Of a stretch of 39,380 nt of DNA, positions 1 through 8,516 are shown one piece after another. The DNA lies in contig MEKI01000160.1 in assembly GCA_001766905.1 (NCBI GenBank), positions 9,097 through 48,476 on the forward strand. Direction: 5' to 3'. The notes below the pieces were generated by a model, which did no database searches, was not told the DNA's origin, and was given only the letters and a program-made list of their open reading frames with translations. Made by a program: the position numbers and the translations under genes. Numbering within the stretch: the stretch's first letter is position 1; every line of letters starts with the position of its first letter. Origin of the DNA: Acidobacteria bacterium RBG_13_68_16 (GTDB taxonomy: Bacteria; Acidobacteriota; Thermoanaerobaculia; Thermoanaerobaculales; Thermoanaerobaculaceae).

Positions 1-2
1 CC

Positions 3-1718
3 GGCCCGCCGCGAATCGGCGTCATGGTCTGCCACTGCGGCGTCAACATCGCTGGCGTCCTGGATGTGGAAGAGCTGGCTCGCTACGCAGCAACGATTCC
101 GGACGTGGCCGTGGCCACGCACAACATGTTCGCCTGCTCGGCAACCGGGCAGGAAGAGCTCATGCGGCTCATTCGCGAACACAACCTGAATCGCATCGTC
201 ATCGCCGCGTGCACGCCGCGAACGCACGAGCCCATCTTCCGAGAGGCCTGCCTGCGCGTGGGCTTCAACCCGTACCTCCTGGAGATGGCGAACATCCGCG
301 ATCAGTGCTCCTGGGTGCACACGCGGCAACGGGGCGAGGCACAGGAGAAAGCACGAGCGCTCGTCCGAATGGCCGTTGCCCGCGCCCGGCACCTGGAGCC
401 CCTGCAGCAGGGTGATGTGCCCATGACCCCGGCGGCCCTGGTCATCGGCGGCGGAATCGCCGGGATCCAGGCGGCCACCGACCTCGCGGTACAGGGCTTT
501 CCCGTCACGCTGGTGGAGAAGACGGACCGCCTCGGCGGCCGCCTGGCCCATCCGAACCTCTGGCGCCTTTACCCGAGCCTCCGACCTGCCGCCGAGGTCC
601 TGCAGGAGAAGCTTGAACGCCTGCACGCGAGTGGCGCGCGGGTGCTGCTCAGAACCGAAGTGAAGCAGATCACCGGCTTCGTCGGCAACTTCCAGGCGAC
701 ATTGACGGGGCAATCCGAGGAGGCACTGAACGTGGGTGCCATCATCCTGGCCGTGGGCGCCGATCTTCACGATCCCCGGGGGGAGTTCGGCCACGGGCGG
801 CTGCCAAATGTCCTCACCAGCTGGGAGTTGGAGCGCGCATTCTGCGAAAACGATGGCGAGATCAAGGTGGAGAGCCGACGTCCGGCTGCCGCCGCCTTCA
901 TCCTCTGCGTCGGATCACGCGAACCGGAAGGGTTCACGGGCTGCTCCCGCTACTGTTGCCCCACCGCCATCAAGCAGGCGATGGAGCTGAGCCGGCAGGG
1001 GGCCGACACCACCGTCTTCTACCGCGACATCCGAACGATCTCCACCGGGGCGGAGGAGATGTACCGCGAGGCGCGCGGCATGGGCGTGCTGTTCGTCCGC
1101 ATCCCGCCCGATCGCAAGCCGGAAGTGGTGGGTGCCGAGCGCGCCGAGGCCGTGCGTTGCTACGACGAACTGCTGGGACGGACCCTGGAGGTTGCAACAG
1201 ACCTGGTTGTGCTCAGTGTCGGCATGCGGCCGCTGCAGCCGGAGACCGCGCGGTTCCACGACATGCTCAAGGCCAGTCTGGGGCTGGACGGGTTCTTCCT
1301 CGAGCGGCACCCGGAGCTCGCGCCGGTGGAGACGGCGGTGGAGGGGGTGCTCCTGGCTGGCACCGTCCAGGGGCCGAAGGACATCGTCGACAGCGTGGCG
1401 CAAGCCTCAGCGGCGGCGGCCAAGGCTTCCGTCTTCCTTGCCCACGACCGCGTGAAGCTTGATCCCGCCGTGGCGGTGGTGGATGAGGTCCGCTGCCGCG
1501 GCTGCGGCGGCTGCGTCGAGATCTGCCAGTTCCACGCGCCGGAGCTCGTCGAGCTGACCGACGGGAGCGCCGTGTGTCGCATCAACGCCTCCCTGTGCAA
1601 GGGATGCGGGACGTGCGCGAGCTGGTGTCCCTCGGGCGCGATCGCGGCCAGGCACTTCACGGACCGGCAGGTGTTTGCAGCCATCGACGCCTTCTTCGGG
1701 GAGGAGGCTGTCCTGTGA
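3..1718 (+). CDS. HdrA-like FAD/iron-sulfur subunit, short form (5' end outside window)
   Basis: Flavin and iron-sulfur electron-transfer subunit of an Hdr-type complex, probably cytoplasmic. The frame is open to the window edge, and Ile-Gly-Val before the first ATG (24) matches the start of the HdrA at 3432, so the true start lies upstream. Counting from the ATG: an N-terminal HdrA domain with a Cys-His-Cys pair, a Rossmann GGGIAG motif near residue 141 for FAD, a GSREP...CSRYCC segment, and two C-terminal [4Fe-4S] motifs of the CxxCxxCxxxC kind from about residue 491 (CRGCGGCVEIC, CKGCGTCASWC). It lacks two parts of canonical HdrA: the Asp-Cys-Ser-Ile-Cys motif, replaced by a cysteine-free stretch around residues 175-190, and the inserted double ferredoxin domain. 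It is therefore a reduced partner of the full HdrA at 3432-5903. The stop overlaps the GTG of the MvhD-like gene, indicating one operon. The family is clear; the specific substrate is unknown. Confidence 0.9.
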   Translation, partial: GPPRIGVMVCHCGVNIAGVLDVEELARYAATIPDVAVATHNMFACSATGQEELMRLIREHNLNRIVIAACTPRTHEPIFREACLRVGFNPYLLEMANIRDQCSWVHTRQRGEAQEKARALVRMAVARARHLEPLQQGDVPMTPAALVIGGGIAGIQAATDLAVQGFPVTLVEKTDRLGGRLAHPNLWRLYPSLRPAAEVLQEKLERLHASGARVLLRTEVKQITGFVGNFQATLTGQSEEALNVGAIILAVGADLHDPRGEFGHGRLPNVLTSWELERAFCENDGEIKVESRRPAAAAFILCVGSREPEGFTGCSRYCCPTAIKQAMELSRQGADTTVFYRDIRTISTGAEEMYREARGMGVLFVRIPPDRKPEVVGAERAEAVRCYDELLGRTLEVATDLVVLSVGMRPLQPETARFHDMLKASLGLDGFFLERHPELAPVETAVEGVLLAGTVQGPKDIVDSVAQASAAAAKASVFLAHDRVKLDPAVAVVDEVRCRGCGGCVEICQFHAPELVELTDGSAVCRINASLCKGCGTCASWCPSGAIAARHFTDRQVFAAIDAFFGEEAVL

Positions 1719-2248
1719 GCAAGGGGGCGAAGGTCGGGCGCTCCAAGCGTGCCGGAGCGGGGCCTCAGGCCCCGTGGAACCCGAGCATCGTGGTCTTCGC
1801 CTGCAACTGGTGCTCCTACGCAGGGGCCGACACCGCCGGTGTGTCGCGCATCCAGCACCAACCACACTTCCGGATGATCCGGGTCATGTGCTCCGGCCGG
1901 ATCCAGCCAGGCTTCGTGCTGAGAGCGTTCGAGAGGGGGGCGGACGGCGTGCTGGTGTCGGGTTGCCACCTCGGCGACTGTCACTACGTCTTCGGCAACG
2001 AGCGCGCCGTCGAGCAGTTCGAGAGAACGATGAACATGGTCAAGCTTCTGGGCCTTGAGTCGGGACGCCTGCGGCTCGAGTGGGTCAGCGCGGCCGAGGG
2101 AGCCCGCTTCGCGCAGGTTATCAACGAGTTCACCGACCAGGTCCGGGCACTGGGGCCGAGCCCCTTCGCGCGGCTCGGGGCCCGCGTGGCCCCGAGCCCC
2201 GAGCCTGAAGCTTCTGCGCTTGAGCAGGGCGCCACGACGGGAGCCTGA
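1715..2248 (+). CDS. MvhD/FlxA-like [2Fe-2S] electron-transfer subunit
   Basis: 177-residue protein of the methyl-viologen-reducing hydrogenase delta family (MvhD). Members carry one [2Fe-2S] cluster and pass electrons between an electron-donating module and HdrA. The five family cysteines are visible: CNWC at residues 30-33, then Val-Met-Cys-Ser, and finally GCHxGDCHY. The GTG start overlaps the upstream TGA by 3 nt, and the Hdr-like gene downstream begins within a few bases, so the three are probably translationally coupled. The first 25 residues and the last 20, rich in Pro, Glu and Ala, are not conserved. The same domain is fused to the C-terminus of the HdrA encoded at 3432-5903, so the cluster has two MvhD copies, one free and one fused. 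The family call is firm; the partner donor is not visible here. Confidence 0.9.
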   Translation: MSKGAKVGRSKRAGAGPQAPWNPSIVVFACNWCSYAGADTAGVSRIQHQPHFRMIRVMCSGRIQPGFVLRAFERGADGVLVSGCHLGDCHYVFGNERAVEQFERTMNMVKLLGLESGRLRLEWVSAAEGARFAQVINEFTDQVRALGPSPFARLGARVAPSPEPEASALEQGATTGA

Positions 2249-2251
2249 GTG

Positions 2252-3391
2252 ATGGTGGAGCTGGCGGAAGCTGCCAAGAAGGCGCGTACGTGGGCCTGCT
2301 ACGACTGTGGCAAGTGCACCGCCTCGTGCCCGGTGGCGCGGGTCGGGGGCGACACCACCCCGCGGCGACACGTGTTGGGCACCAACGCGGGCGGCGACGG
2401 TGTCCTCTCCGACGGGACGCTGTTTAGCTGCCTGACGTGCGGCCTCTGTGAGACCCGCTGCCCGGTGCAGGTGAGCTACACGGCGCTGGTGCGGACGCTT
2501 CGGGAACTCGCGTTCCGGGAGGGAGTGGAGCCTGAATGCCCTCACGGCGGTGCGTTGCAGTCGGTGATGCGGATGATGGCGAGGGGGGGAACGCAACAGG
2601 ACCGCCTGGGCTGGCTGGGCCAGGAGCTCAAGACGGAGAAGAACAAGGGCGCGGTGTTCTACTGGACCGGTTGCACGATGTACTACGACGCCTTCTTCTC
2701 CGACCTACAGGTGACGACCCTCAACGGCAGCCGGGCCGCGGTGCGGCTCCTTAACGCCCTTGGGATCACTCCAGTGGTGTCGCCGGAGGAACGCTGCTGC
2801 GGCCACGACTTGCTGTGGAACGGCGACCGCACAAGCTTCGAGATGCTGGCCAGGCATAACGTGCGGCTCGTCGCCGAGAGTGGAGCCGAGCTGCTGGTTA
2901 CGTCCTGCGCCGAGTGCCTACGCACCTGGAGGCTCGACTACACGCCCTACCTCGAAGGCAAGCCGCCAAGAATCCTGCACATCAGCGAGTTCCTTGCCGA
3001 ACACCTGGGCGAGCTGAAGCTCCGGGGCGATGGCTCGCGGCGCGTCACTCTCCAGGACCCCTGCCGGCTCGGCCGTCACCTCGGAGTCTTCGACCCCCCA
3101 CGACAGGTGCTGGCCGGAGTCCCGGGGATCGAGTTGCGCGAGATGCGGCACGCACGACAGGCGGCCTTGTGCTGCGCGGGAGGAACCTGGTCGAACTGCG
3201 ACCGCTACGCCAAGCGCCTCCAAGTTGAGCGGCTGCACGAGGCGCGCGCCACGGGGGCGGAGCTGCTCGTCACCACCTGCCCCAAGTGCCAGATCCATCT
3301 GCGCTGTGCAATGCACGACCCCAGGCGTGGGGACGAGATCGAGATCGCCATGCGCGACCTCGGCGAGGTGGTGGCCGGGGCGCTTGCATGA
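2252..3391 (+). CDS. HdrC-HdrB fusion (CCG-domain Fe-S protein), copy 1
   Basis: 379-residue fusion of an HdrC-like ferredoxin and an HdrB-like catalytic domain. HdrC part: two [4Fe-4S] motifs at C16-C19-C22-C26 and C60-C63-C66-C70. HdrB part: two complete CCG motifs (C...CC...CxxC). The first uses C141, C182-C183 and C219/C222; the second runs from DPCRLGRH through ALCCAGG to TTCPKC. In methanogen HdrB these ligate the paired non-cubane [4Fe-4S] clusters that cleave the disulfide, so both active-site clusters could form. No membrane helices are seen, unlike HdrE- or QmoC-type proteins. ATG 2252 is used; GTG 2249 directly before it is equally possible. The gene follows the MvhD stop immediately. 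The natural substrate in a bacterium without coenzyme M and B is unknown; a quinone- or thiol-linked reaction, or a purely electron-relaying role, is possible. Confidence 0.9.
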   Translation: MVELAEAAKKARTWACYDCGKCTASCPVARVGGDTTPRRHVLGTNAGGDGVLSDGTLFSCLTCGLCETRCPVQVSYTALVRTLRELAFREGVEPECPHGGALQSVMRMMARGGTQQDRLGWLGQELKTEKNKGAVFYWTGCTMYYDAFFSDLQVTTLNGSRAAVRLLNALGITPVVSPEERCCGHDLLWNGDRTSFEMLARHNVRLVAESGAELLVTSCAECLRTWRLDYTPYLEGKPPRILHISEFLAEHLGELKLRGDGSRRVTLQDPCRLGRHLGVFDPPRQVLAGVPGIELREMRHARQAALCCAGGTWSNCDRYAKRLQVERLHEARATGAELLVTTCPKCQIHLRCAMHDPRRGDEIEIAMRDLGEVVAGALA

Positions 3392-3431
3392 AGGCCGATG
3401 TCAGGAGAAGCAACATGAGGTGGAGGTCAAG

Positions 3432-5903
3432 ATGACGACGACCCATTCGAACGACGGTGAGCTGCGGATCGGGGTGTTTGTGTGCGACTGCGGGCTGAAC
3501 ATTGCCGGCACCGTGGACTGCGCGGCGGTGGCGGCGCACGCGGCCACACTGCCGGATGTGGTCTGCGTCGTGCGCAACAAGTACACGTGCGCCGATCCCG
3601 GGCAGAACGAGATCAAGAACGCGGTTCGCGAGCAGCGCCTGAACCGCGTCGTGGTCGCCTCGTGCACCCCGCGGCAGCACGAGCCGACATTTCGGCAGTG
3701 CGTGCTTGGGGCCGGCCTCAACCCCTACCTTATGGAGATGGCCAACCTGCGCGAACACTGCTCCTGGGTCCACCCAGGGGACCGCGAAGGCGCCACCCGC
3801 AAGGCGAAGGACCTGGTGGCGAGCGCGGTGGCCAGGGCGCGGTTCCTGCAGCCGCAGGAGGAGCTCGCCGTGCCGGTCACCAAGAGGGTGCTGGTCATCG
3901 GCGGCGGGGTGACCGGGATCGAGGCCGCCCTGCAGTTGGCCGACGCCGGGCACAAGGTCACGCTCGTGGAGAAGCAGGCGTCTATTGGTGGGATCATGGC
4001 ACAGCTCGACAAGAACTACCCCACCATGGACTGCTCGATATGAATCCTGGGGCCAAAGGCCATCGATGCCGGTCGGCATCGTAATATCGAGCTCCTCACC
4101 TTCAGCGAAGTCGAAGCGGTTTCCGGTTTCATCGGGAACTTCACGGCGACGATTCGCAGGAAGGCGCGCTACGTCGATCCGAGTTTGTGCAACGCGTGTG
4201 GCGACTGCGCCAAGGTGTGCCCGGTGGTCAGACCGGACGAGTTCCAGATGGGGCTCTCCTCCCGGAAGGCGATCTACATCCAGTTTCCCCAGGCGGTACC
4301 TTGTTCCTACATCCTCAACATGGACGATTGCCTGGGCAACAACCCCATCGCGTGTGGGAAGTGCGCCGACGCCTGCGACAAGCGCGCCATCAACTACGAC
4401 GATCGCGACCAGATCATCACTCGCGAGGTGGGCGCGGTCGTCGTCGCTATCGGTTTGGACGTCTACGATCCCACCGAGCTGGACGAGTACGGCTACACCC
4501 GTTTCGAAAACGTCATCTCCTCGATGGAGTTCGAACGGCTCATCTGCGCCGGTGGCCCGACCGGCGGGCACTTCGTACGTCCCAGCGATCAGGAGCGCCC
4601 GACGCGAATCGGCTTCATCCAATGTGTGGGCTCGCGCAACCCGAAAGTTGGTCGGCCTTACTGCTCCAACATTTGCTGCATGAATACGATCAAGGACACG
4701 CTGCTGCTTGCCGACCACTACCCCGATGTCGCGAACGTCGTTTTCTATCAGGACATCCGCGCCGTCGGCAAATCGTTCGAGGACATGTTCCAGCGCTCCA
4801 AGGAGGCGGGGACACGCTACGTCCGCGGGCTGCCGGGCGAAATCGAGGAGGACCCCGAGACGCGCAACCTCGTAGTCACGGTTGAGAACACGACATCTGG
4901 CAAGCTCGAACGGCACGAGCTGGAGATGGTGGTGCTTTCGGTGGGCGTGCAGCCGGCCAAGGACATGTCCAGGATTGCGAGCATGCTTACCCTCTCCAGG
5001 ACCTCCGACGGGTTCTTCATGGAGTCGCACCCCAAGCTCAAGCCGGTGGACGCGCCGACCCGGGGCGTCTTCCTCGCGGGTTTCTGCGAGTCGCCCAAGG
5101 ACATCAAGGACTCGGTGTGTCAGGCGGGGGCGGCGGCCTCCCGCGCCGGCGCCCTGCTCAATGCGGGACAGATCACCATCGAGGCGATCACCAGCCGGGT
5201 GGACGAGGTGGCCTGCACCAGGTGTGGTGTGTGTGCCAAGGTCTGCCCCTACGGCGCAATCGTGTGGAAGAAGGGCGAGGTGGCGTCGGTGGTGGAGGCT
5301 GCCTGTGCGGGGTGCGGGTCATGCAGCGCGTCATGCCAGTTCGGCGCCATCACCATGCGCCACTTCACAGACGAGCAAATCCTCGCTCAGGTGCATGCCG
5401 TCCTCGCCGAGGACCCACAGGACAAGGTCTTCGCGTTCGCCTGCAACTGGTGCTCCTACGCTGGTGGCGACATGGCCGGGATCTCGCGCATGACCTACCC
5501 GGCTAGCAACCGTGTGGTGCGGACCATGTGCTCGGCACGCGTCTCGGAGGAGATGGTGCTGGAGGCGTTCCGCTGCGGCGCCCCCGTGGTCCTGGTCTCC
5601 GGGTGTCATTTTGCCGATTGCCATTACATCAACGCCAACCGCCAGACCGTCCAGCGTGTCCACAAGCTGTGGGACAAGCTTGAAAAAGCGGGGGTGCGAC
5701 CAGAGCGACTGCAGCTCGAGTGGATCTCGGCCGCGGAAGGGCAGAAGTTCGCCAAGGTCATGCGCCAGTTGGAGGAGTTGCGCGGTACTGTTACCCGGGA
5801 CGAAATCGAGCACGCGAGGGAGGCGCTCAAGGCAAAGCCGGGGAAGAGACCCGGGGTCCGAGCTGCCGAGCCGGTGGTCGAGGCACCAGCGGCCCAGACG
5901 TGA
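3432..5903 (+). CDS. hdrA: Selenocysteine-containing HdrA-MvhD fusion (in-frame TGA at 4041-4043)
   Basis: 823-residue bifurcating-type flavoprotein when TGA 4041-4043 is read as selenocysteine, residue 204. Order: N-terminal HdrA domain; FAD motif GGGVTG near residue 158; the motif Asp-Cys-Ser-Ile-Sec-Ile-Leu-Gly-Pro-Lys; an inserted double ferredoxin from about residue 253 ([11 protein letters not shown] and CGKCADAC); two C-terminal ferredoxin motifs from about 595 ([22 protein letters not shown]); and an MvhD domain from about 667 ([23 protein letters not shown]). The reading frame is unchanged before and after the TGA, and homology continues directly through it. HdrA of some methanogens is known to carry Sec at this site, near residue 197. 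A hairpin at 4064-4081 fits a bacterial SECIS. ATG 3432 follows GGAGGT at 3422-3427. A conventional gene caller would split this into a fragment ending at 4043 and another starting at 4185. Alternatives are a nonsense mutation or base error; the SECIS makes these unlikely. Confidence 0.9.
4064..4081 (+). promoter_or_regulatory. Bacterial SECIS hairpin for the HdrA selenocysteine codon
   Basis: CGATGCC (4064-4070) pairs perfectly with GGCATCG (4075-4081) around a GGTC tetraloop (4071-4074). The stem begins 20 nt after the TGA at 4041-4043, and the loop starts after 27 nt. Known bacterial SECIS elements sit inside the coding region just after UGA, with an apical loop that begins with G about 16-37 nt away; the E. 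coli fdhF loop also contains GGUC. The hairpin codes for unconserved residues between Pro-Lys and Asn-Ile-Glu. This is predicted from sequence only. Confidence 0.85.
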
Positions 5904-5949
5904 GGCGGCCACACGCATTTCGGTCGCGGCGGTCGCCCTGGAGGGGAGG

Positions 5950-6105
5950 ATGGCGGAGACGACGATCGAAACGTTTCGCTGCATGATGTGCGGGCACGAG
6001 TACCAGGAGCCCGTGGTCAAGTGTGAGGACAAGGAGCGCTCCTGCCCCAAGTGCCGCTCGAACAGCATTCGCCACCTCAAGAAGAGGGTGACCAAGGAGG
6101 ACTAG
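5950..6105 (+). CDS. Small zinc-ribbon protein in the Hdr operon
   Basis: 51-residue protein starting at ATG 5950, preceded by GAGGGGAGG. It has two CxxC pairs, CMMC near residue 11 and CPKC near residue 32, the layout of a rubredoxin-like or FmdB-like zinc ribbon, and a basic tail ending HLKKRV. It lies 46 nt after the HdrA-MvhD stop and 5 nt before the second HdrC-HdrB fusion, so it is almost certainly co-transcribed with them. It might bind zinc or iron and act as a small assembly or electron-transfer partner, but this is inferred only from its position. I do not recognise a named family with certainty. Confidence 0.75.
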   Translation: MAETTIETFRCMMCGHEYQEPVVKCEDKERSCPKCRSNSIRHLKKRVTKED

Positions 6106-6110
6106 GTCCA

Positions 6111-7553
6111 ATGGCCGGCCCATCGATGGGGACGGACGGGGTCGTGCGGGTGGATTTCCGCTTCCGGCGGGAGCTCGCCAAGAAGGTCGAGGGGAACCTG
6201 GCCAGCTTCTGCTACCAGTGCGGGGCCTGCGTGGGCGACTGTCCGGCGGCAACCTACAGTGATACGTTCAACCCCCGCGAGATCATGCTCAAGGTTCTTT
6301 ACGGTCTCGGGGATGAGCTGCTTGGGCCTGATTCCGTCCTCTGGCAGTGCACCAACTGCTATAGCTGTCACGAGCGCTGCCCCCAGCAGGTCAAGCCGGT
6401 GGAAGTGATCATTTCCCTGAAGAACATGCTGGCGGACCGCGGGATCGTCCCGGCTGCCGTGGACCGGGTCATCAAAACGTTCGAGACCACCGGGCGGACG
6501 ACGCCGGCCAACCCGGCGGTGGACCGAATGCGCGAGCAGTTCGGGCTCTCGCCCCTCCTGGCCGTTCCAGTGGATGAGATCCAGGCCGTCATAGCGCCCG
6601 ACTCGAGCACTTCTGACTTCGGGGCGCCGCGTCGCGAGACCGTGCGGCCCCTTGCCGGGAAGAGCGACAAGCGCTTCGGGTTCTTTCCCGGGTGTCTGAT
6701 CCCCGCGCGTCACCCGGCTATGGAGTTCGCCATCCGCCATGCGCTTACCGCCCTGGGCATCGAGATCGTGGACCTGCCGGGCACCTCGTGCTGCCCGGAT
6801 CCCATCTACTTCAAATCCAAGGACAAGGTCGCCTGGCTGGCGGTCGCGGCCCGTAACCTTTCCCTTGCGGAGGATCTGGGGGTGGACGTCTTCACCAACT
6901 GCTCGGGTTGCACGGCCACCCTGTCCGAGAGCGTTCACCTGCTCGAGGACGAGGCGCTCCGGGCGAGAGTGAACGAACGGTTGCGCCGGATCGGGAGAGA
7001 GTACCGCGGGACCGGGAGGGTGAGACACATCGCCACGCTGCTGCGGGACGTGGTGGGGTACGAAGCGGTGCGCGCTTCGGTTGTTCGTCCTCTCACCGGC
7101 TTGAAGGTGGCCATTCACTATGGGTGCCACCTGCTCAAACCCAGCCGCATCATGCAGGTCGACGACCCCAACGACCCGACCATCCTGGAGAACCTGGTGA
7201 CCGCGCTGGGGGCCACCCCGGTGCGCCACCGCAACTGGTACCTGTGCTGCGGCAAAGCTTGCCAGACCGAGGAGATCCCGGCAAACATGATGCACGACCT
7301 CCTTCGGGCCGTACACGCCGAGCACGCGGACATCCTGTGCCTGATCTGCCCCACCTGCTTCGGCCAGTTCGACCACGGGCAGATGAAGGTCTCCCAGCAG
7401 TTCGGTGAGGACTACCACACGCCACCGGTGTACTACTTCCAGCTTCTCGCCTTCGCACAGGGCGTCCCCTACGAGAGACTCGGCTTCGAGCGACAGAGGT
7501 TCAAGCCGGAGAGCCTCCTCCGTTTCGAGACGGCTCCGAATCCGTCCGGATAG
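6111..7553 (+). CDS. HdrC-HdrB fusion (CCG-domain Fe-S protein), copy 2
   Basis: 480-residue HdrC-HdrB fusion, the last gene of the cluster. ATG 6111 follows AAGGAGG (6094-6100). HdrC part: C34-C37-C40-C44 and C80-C83-C86-C90, each followed by Pro. HdrB part: the canonical opening Phe-Phe-Pro-Gly-Cys-Leu-Ile-Pro, then Ser-Cys-Cys-Pro-Asp-Pro, NCSGC, Tyr-Gly-Cys-His, LCCGKAC and LICPTC, giving two full CCG motifs. This is closer to classical HdrB than copy 1 (2252-3391), whose second half has the GlpC/HdrD-like DPCRLGRH signature. Both copies keep every cluster ligand, so neither looks decayed. A linker of about 90 residues joins the two parts. The role is presumably the catalytic or terminal electron-accepting site of the Hdr complex; the substrate is unknown. 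No membrane segments are seen. Confidence 0.9.
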   Translation: MAGPSMGTDGVVRVDFRFRRELAKKVEGNLASFCYQCGACVGDCPAATYSDTFNPREIMLKVLYGLGDELLGPDSVLWQCTNCYSCHERCPQQVKPVEVIISLKNMLADRGIVPAAVDRVIKTFETTGRTTPANPAVDRMREQFGLSPLLAVPVDEIQAVIAPDSSTSDFGAPRRETVRPLAGKSDKRFGFFPGCLIPARHPAMEFAIRHALTALGIEIVDLPGTSCCPDPIYFKSKDKVAWLAVAARNLSLAEDLGVDVFTNCSGCTATLSESVHLLEDEALRARVNERLRRIGREYRGTGRVRHIATLLRDVVGYEAVRASVVRPLTGLKVAIHYGCHLLKPSRIMQVDDPNDPTILENLVTALGATPVRHRNWYLCCGKACQTEEIPANMMHDLLRAVHAEHADILCLICPTCFGQFDHGQMKVSQQFGEDYHTPPVYYFQLLAFAQGVPYERLGFERQRFKPESLLRFETAPNPSG

Positions 7554-7600
7554 CCGGTGTAGCCTGCGGTGGGGGCCGACGGGGAAAGAGGGGGTGAGAC

Positions 7601-8206
7601 ATGGAGAGGACGGTGACGCTGCAGGATGGGGGCCAGGTCGTCATCCGGCGTATGCGGCCCGATGACGGCGAGCGCTCGTTTGCCTTCTTTGCCGCCCTGC
7701 CACCGGAGGACAGAAAATACCTGCGCACCGACGTGACCCGGCACGACGTAGTGGAACGAAGGGTGAAGGAGTTGGACAGCGGTCGGGTTGAGCGGCTTGT
7801 GGCGGTCGTGGGCGACCGGATCGTGGCCGATGGCTCCCTCGAGCTTGTGGGCCACGGCTGGGGGGACGGCGTCGCCGAGGTCCGTCTCATCGTGGCGCAA
7901 CCCTACCAGCGGCGGGGTCTCGGCACCCTCATGGCGCGCGAGCTCTTCTTCCTCGCCGCACACCACAAGGTGGAGCGCGTCGTGGTCAGAATGATGCGGC
8001 CACAGAGCGGAGCCATCAGAATCTTCCGCAAGCTCGGCTTCGACGAGGAGTTCCTCATCCCCGAGCACGTGCGGGATCAGTCAGGCTCATGGCAGGACAT
8101 GATAATCATGCGCTGCAACCTCGAGGCGATGTGGCGAGAGCTCGAGGCCCTTGTCGAGGAAACCGACATGAAACGCCAGATTGAGGAGCGCACAGGCCTC
8201 GGCTGA
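7601..8206 (+). CDS. GNAT-family N-acetyltransferase (copy 1)
   Basis: 201-residue GCN5-related acetyltransferase. The acetyl-CoA binding motif A is clear as Gln-Pro-Tyr-Gln-Arg-Arg-Gly-Leu-Gly-Thr near residues 103-112, and motif B resembles Ala-Ile-Arg-Ile-Phe-Arg-Lys-Leu-Gly-Phe. The N-terminus (Val-Val-Ile-Arg-Arg-Met-Arg-Pro-Asp-Asp, then Leu-Pro-Pro-Glu-Asp-Arg) resembles the acetyltransferase domain attached to acyl-CoA synthetase-like protein acetylases (Pat), but no such partner domain is present. It starts at ATG 7601 after a G-rich site. It is convergent with a related gene at 8517-9116. The substrate is unknown; protein lysine acetylation is one possibility. Confidence 0.8.
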   Translation: MERTVTLQDGGQVVIRRMRPDDGERSFAFFAALPPEDRKYLRTDVTRHDVVERRVKELDSGRVERLVAVVGDRIVADGSLELVGHGWGDGVAEVRLIVAQPYQRRGLGTLMARELFFLAAHHKVERVVVRMMRPQSGAIRIFRKLGFDEEFLIPEHVRDQSGSWQDMIIMRCNLEAMWRELEALVEETDMKRQIEERTGLG

Positions 8207-8516
8207 TTCGTGGTTGGCATGCCCTGTGGGGCGCCCGCGAGCGACATCCCGGGTGGTGAGCGGACCATCCCCCAGAACGTGGGCGAGTGTGCTGCAACCG
8301 GCATTTCCATGGCATCCCTAGGGCAGCATGCGTTGGAGCACGAGATCACGAGTTCGCGCCTGAAAGCGGAGACTTCTCTAAGGTGTCCCTTGCGCAGGGC
8401 CCTTGCCCGAGAACCGCCTTCTCGAAGGCGCGTGGCGCAGTTTTTTGTAGTGAACGTGAAGAAAGTGAGCGCTTGCCGAGGGCGGGCGCTGCAGCGAGAA
8501 ACGGCCGCCCTCCTCC
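8207..8516 (+). other. 310-bp gap between two convergent GNAT genes
   Basis: I find no gene homology, tRNA or clear terminator. The first GNAT's frame stays open past its TGA, but the translation is unlike any family I know and runs antisense into the second GNAT, as expected by chance at this GC content. A short inverted pair (AGCGC near 8469 and GCGCT near 8490) is too weak to call. Confidence 0.5.

Noticed and set aside
3432-4184. Reading the HdrA region as a truncated gene ending at 4043 followed by a separate gene starting at 4185
   Set aside because: Both parts are in the same frame with no shift, homology runs unbroken through the TGA and the intervening 140 bp, and a SECIS-like hairpin sits at the right distance.
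1160-5030. Long open frames on the minus strand opposite the Hdr genes (for example 1160-2596 and 3270-5030)
   Set aside because: They mirror codon structure of the clearly homologous plus-strand genes, have repetitive Arg/Ala/His-rich translations and match no family, as expected at high GC.
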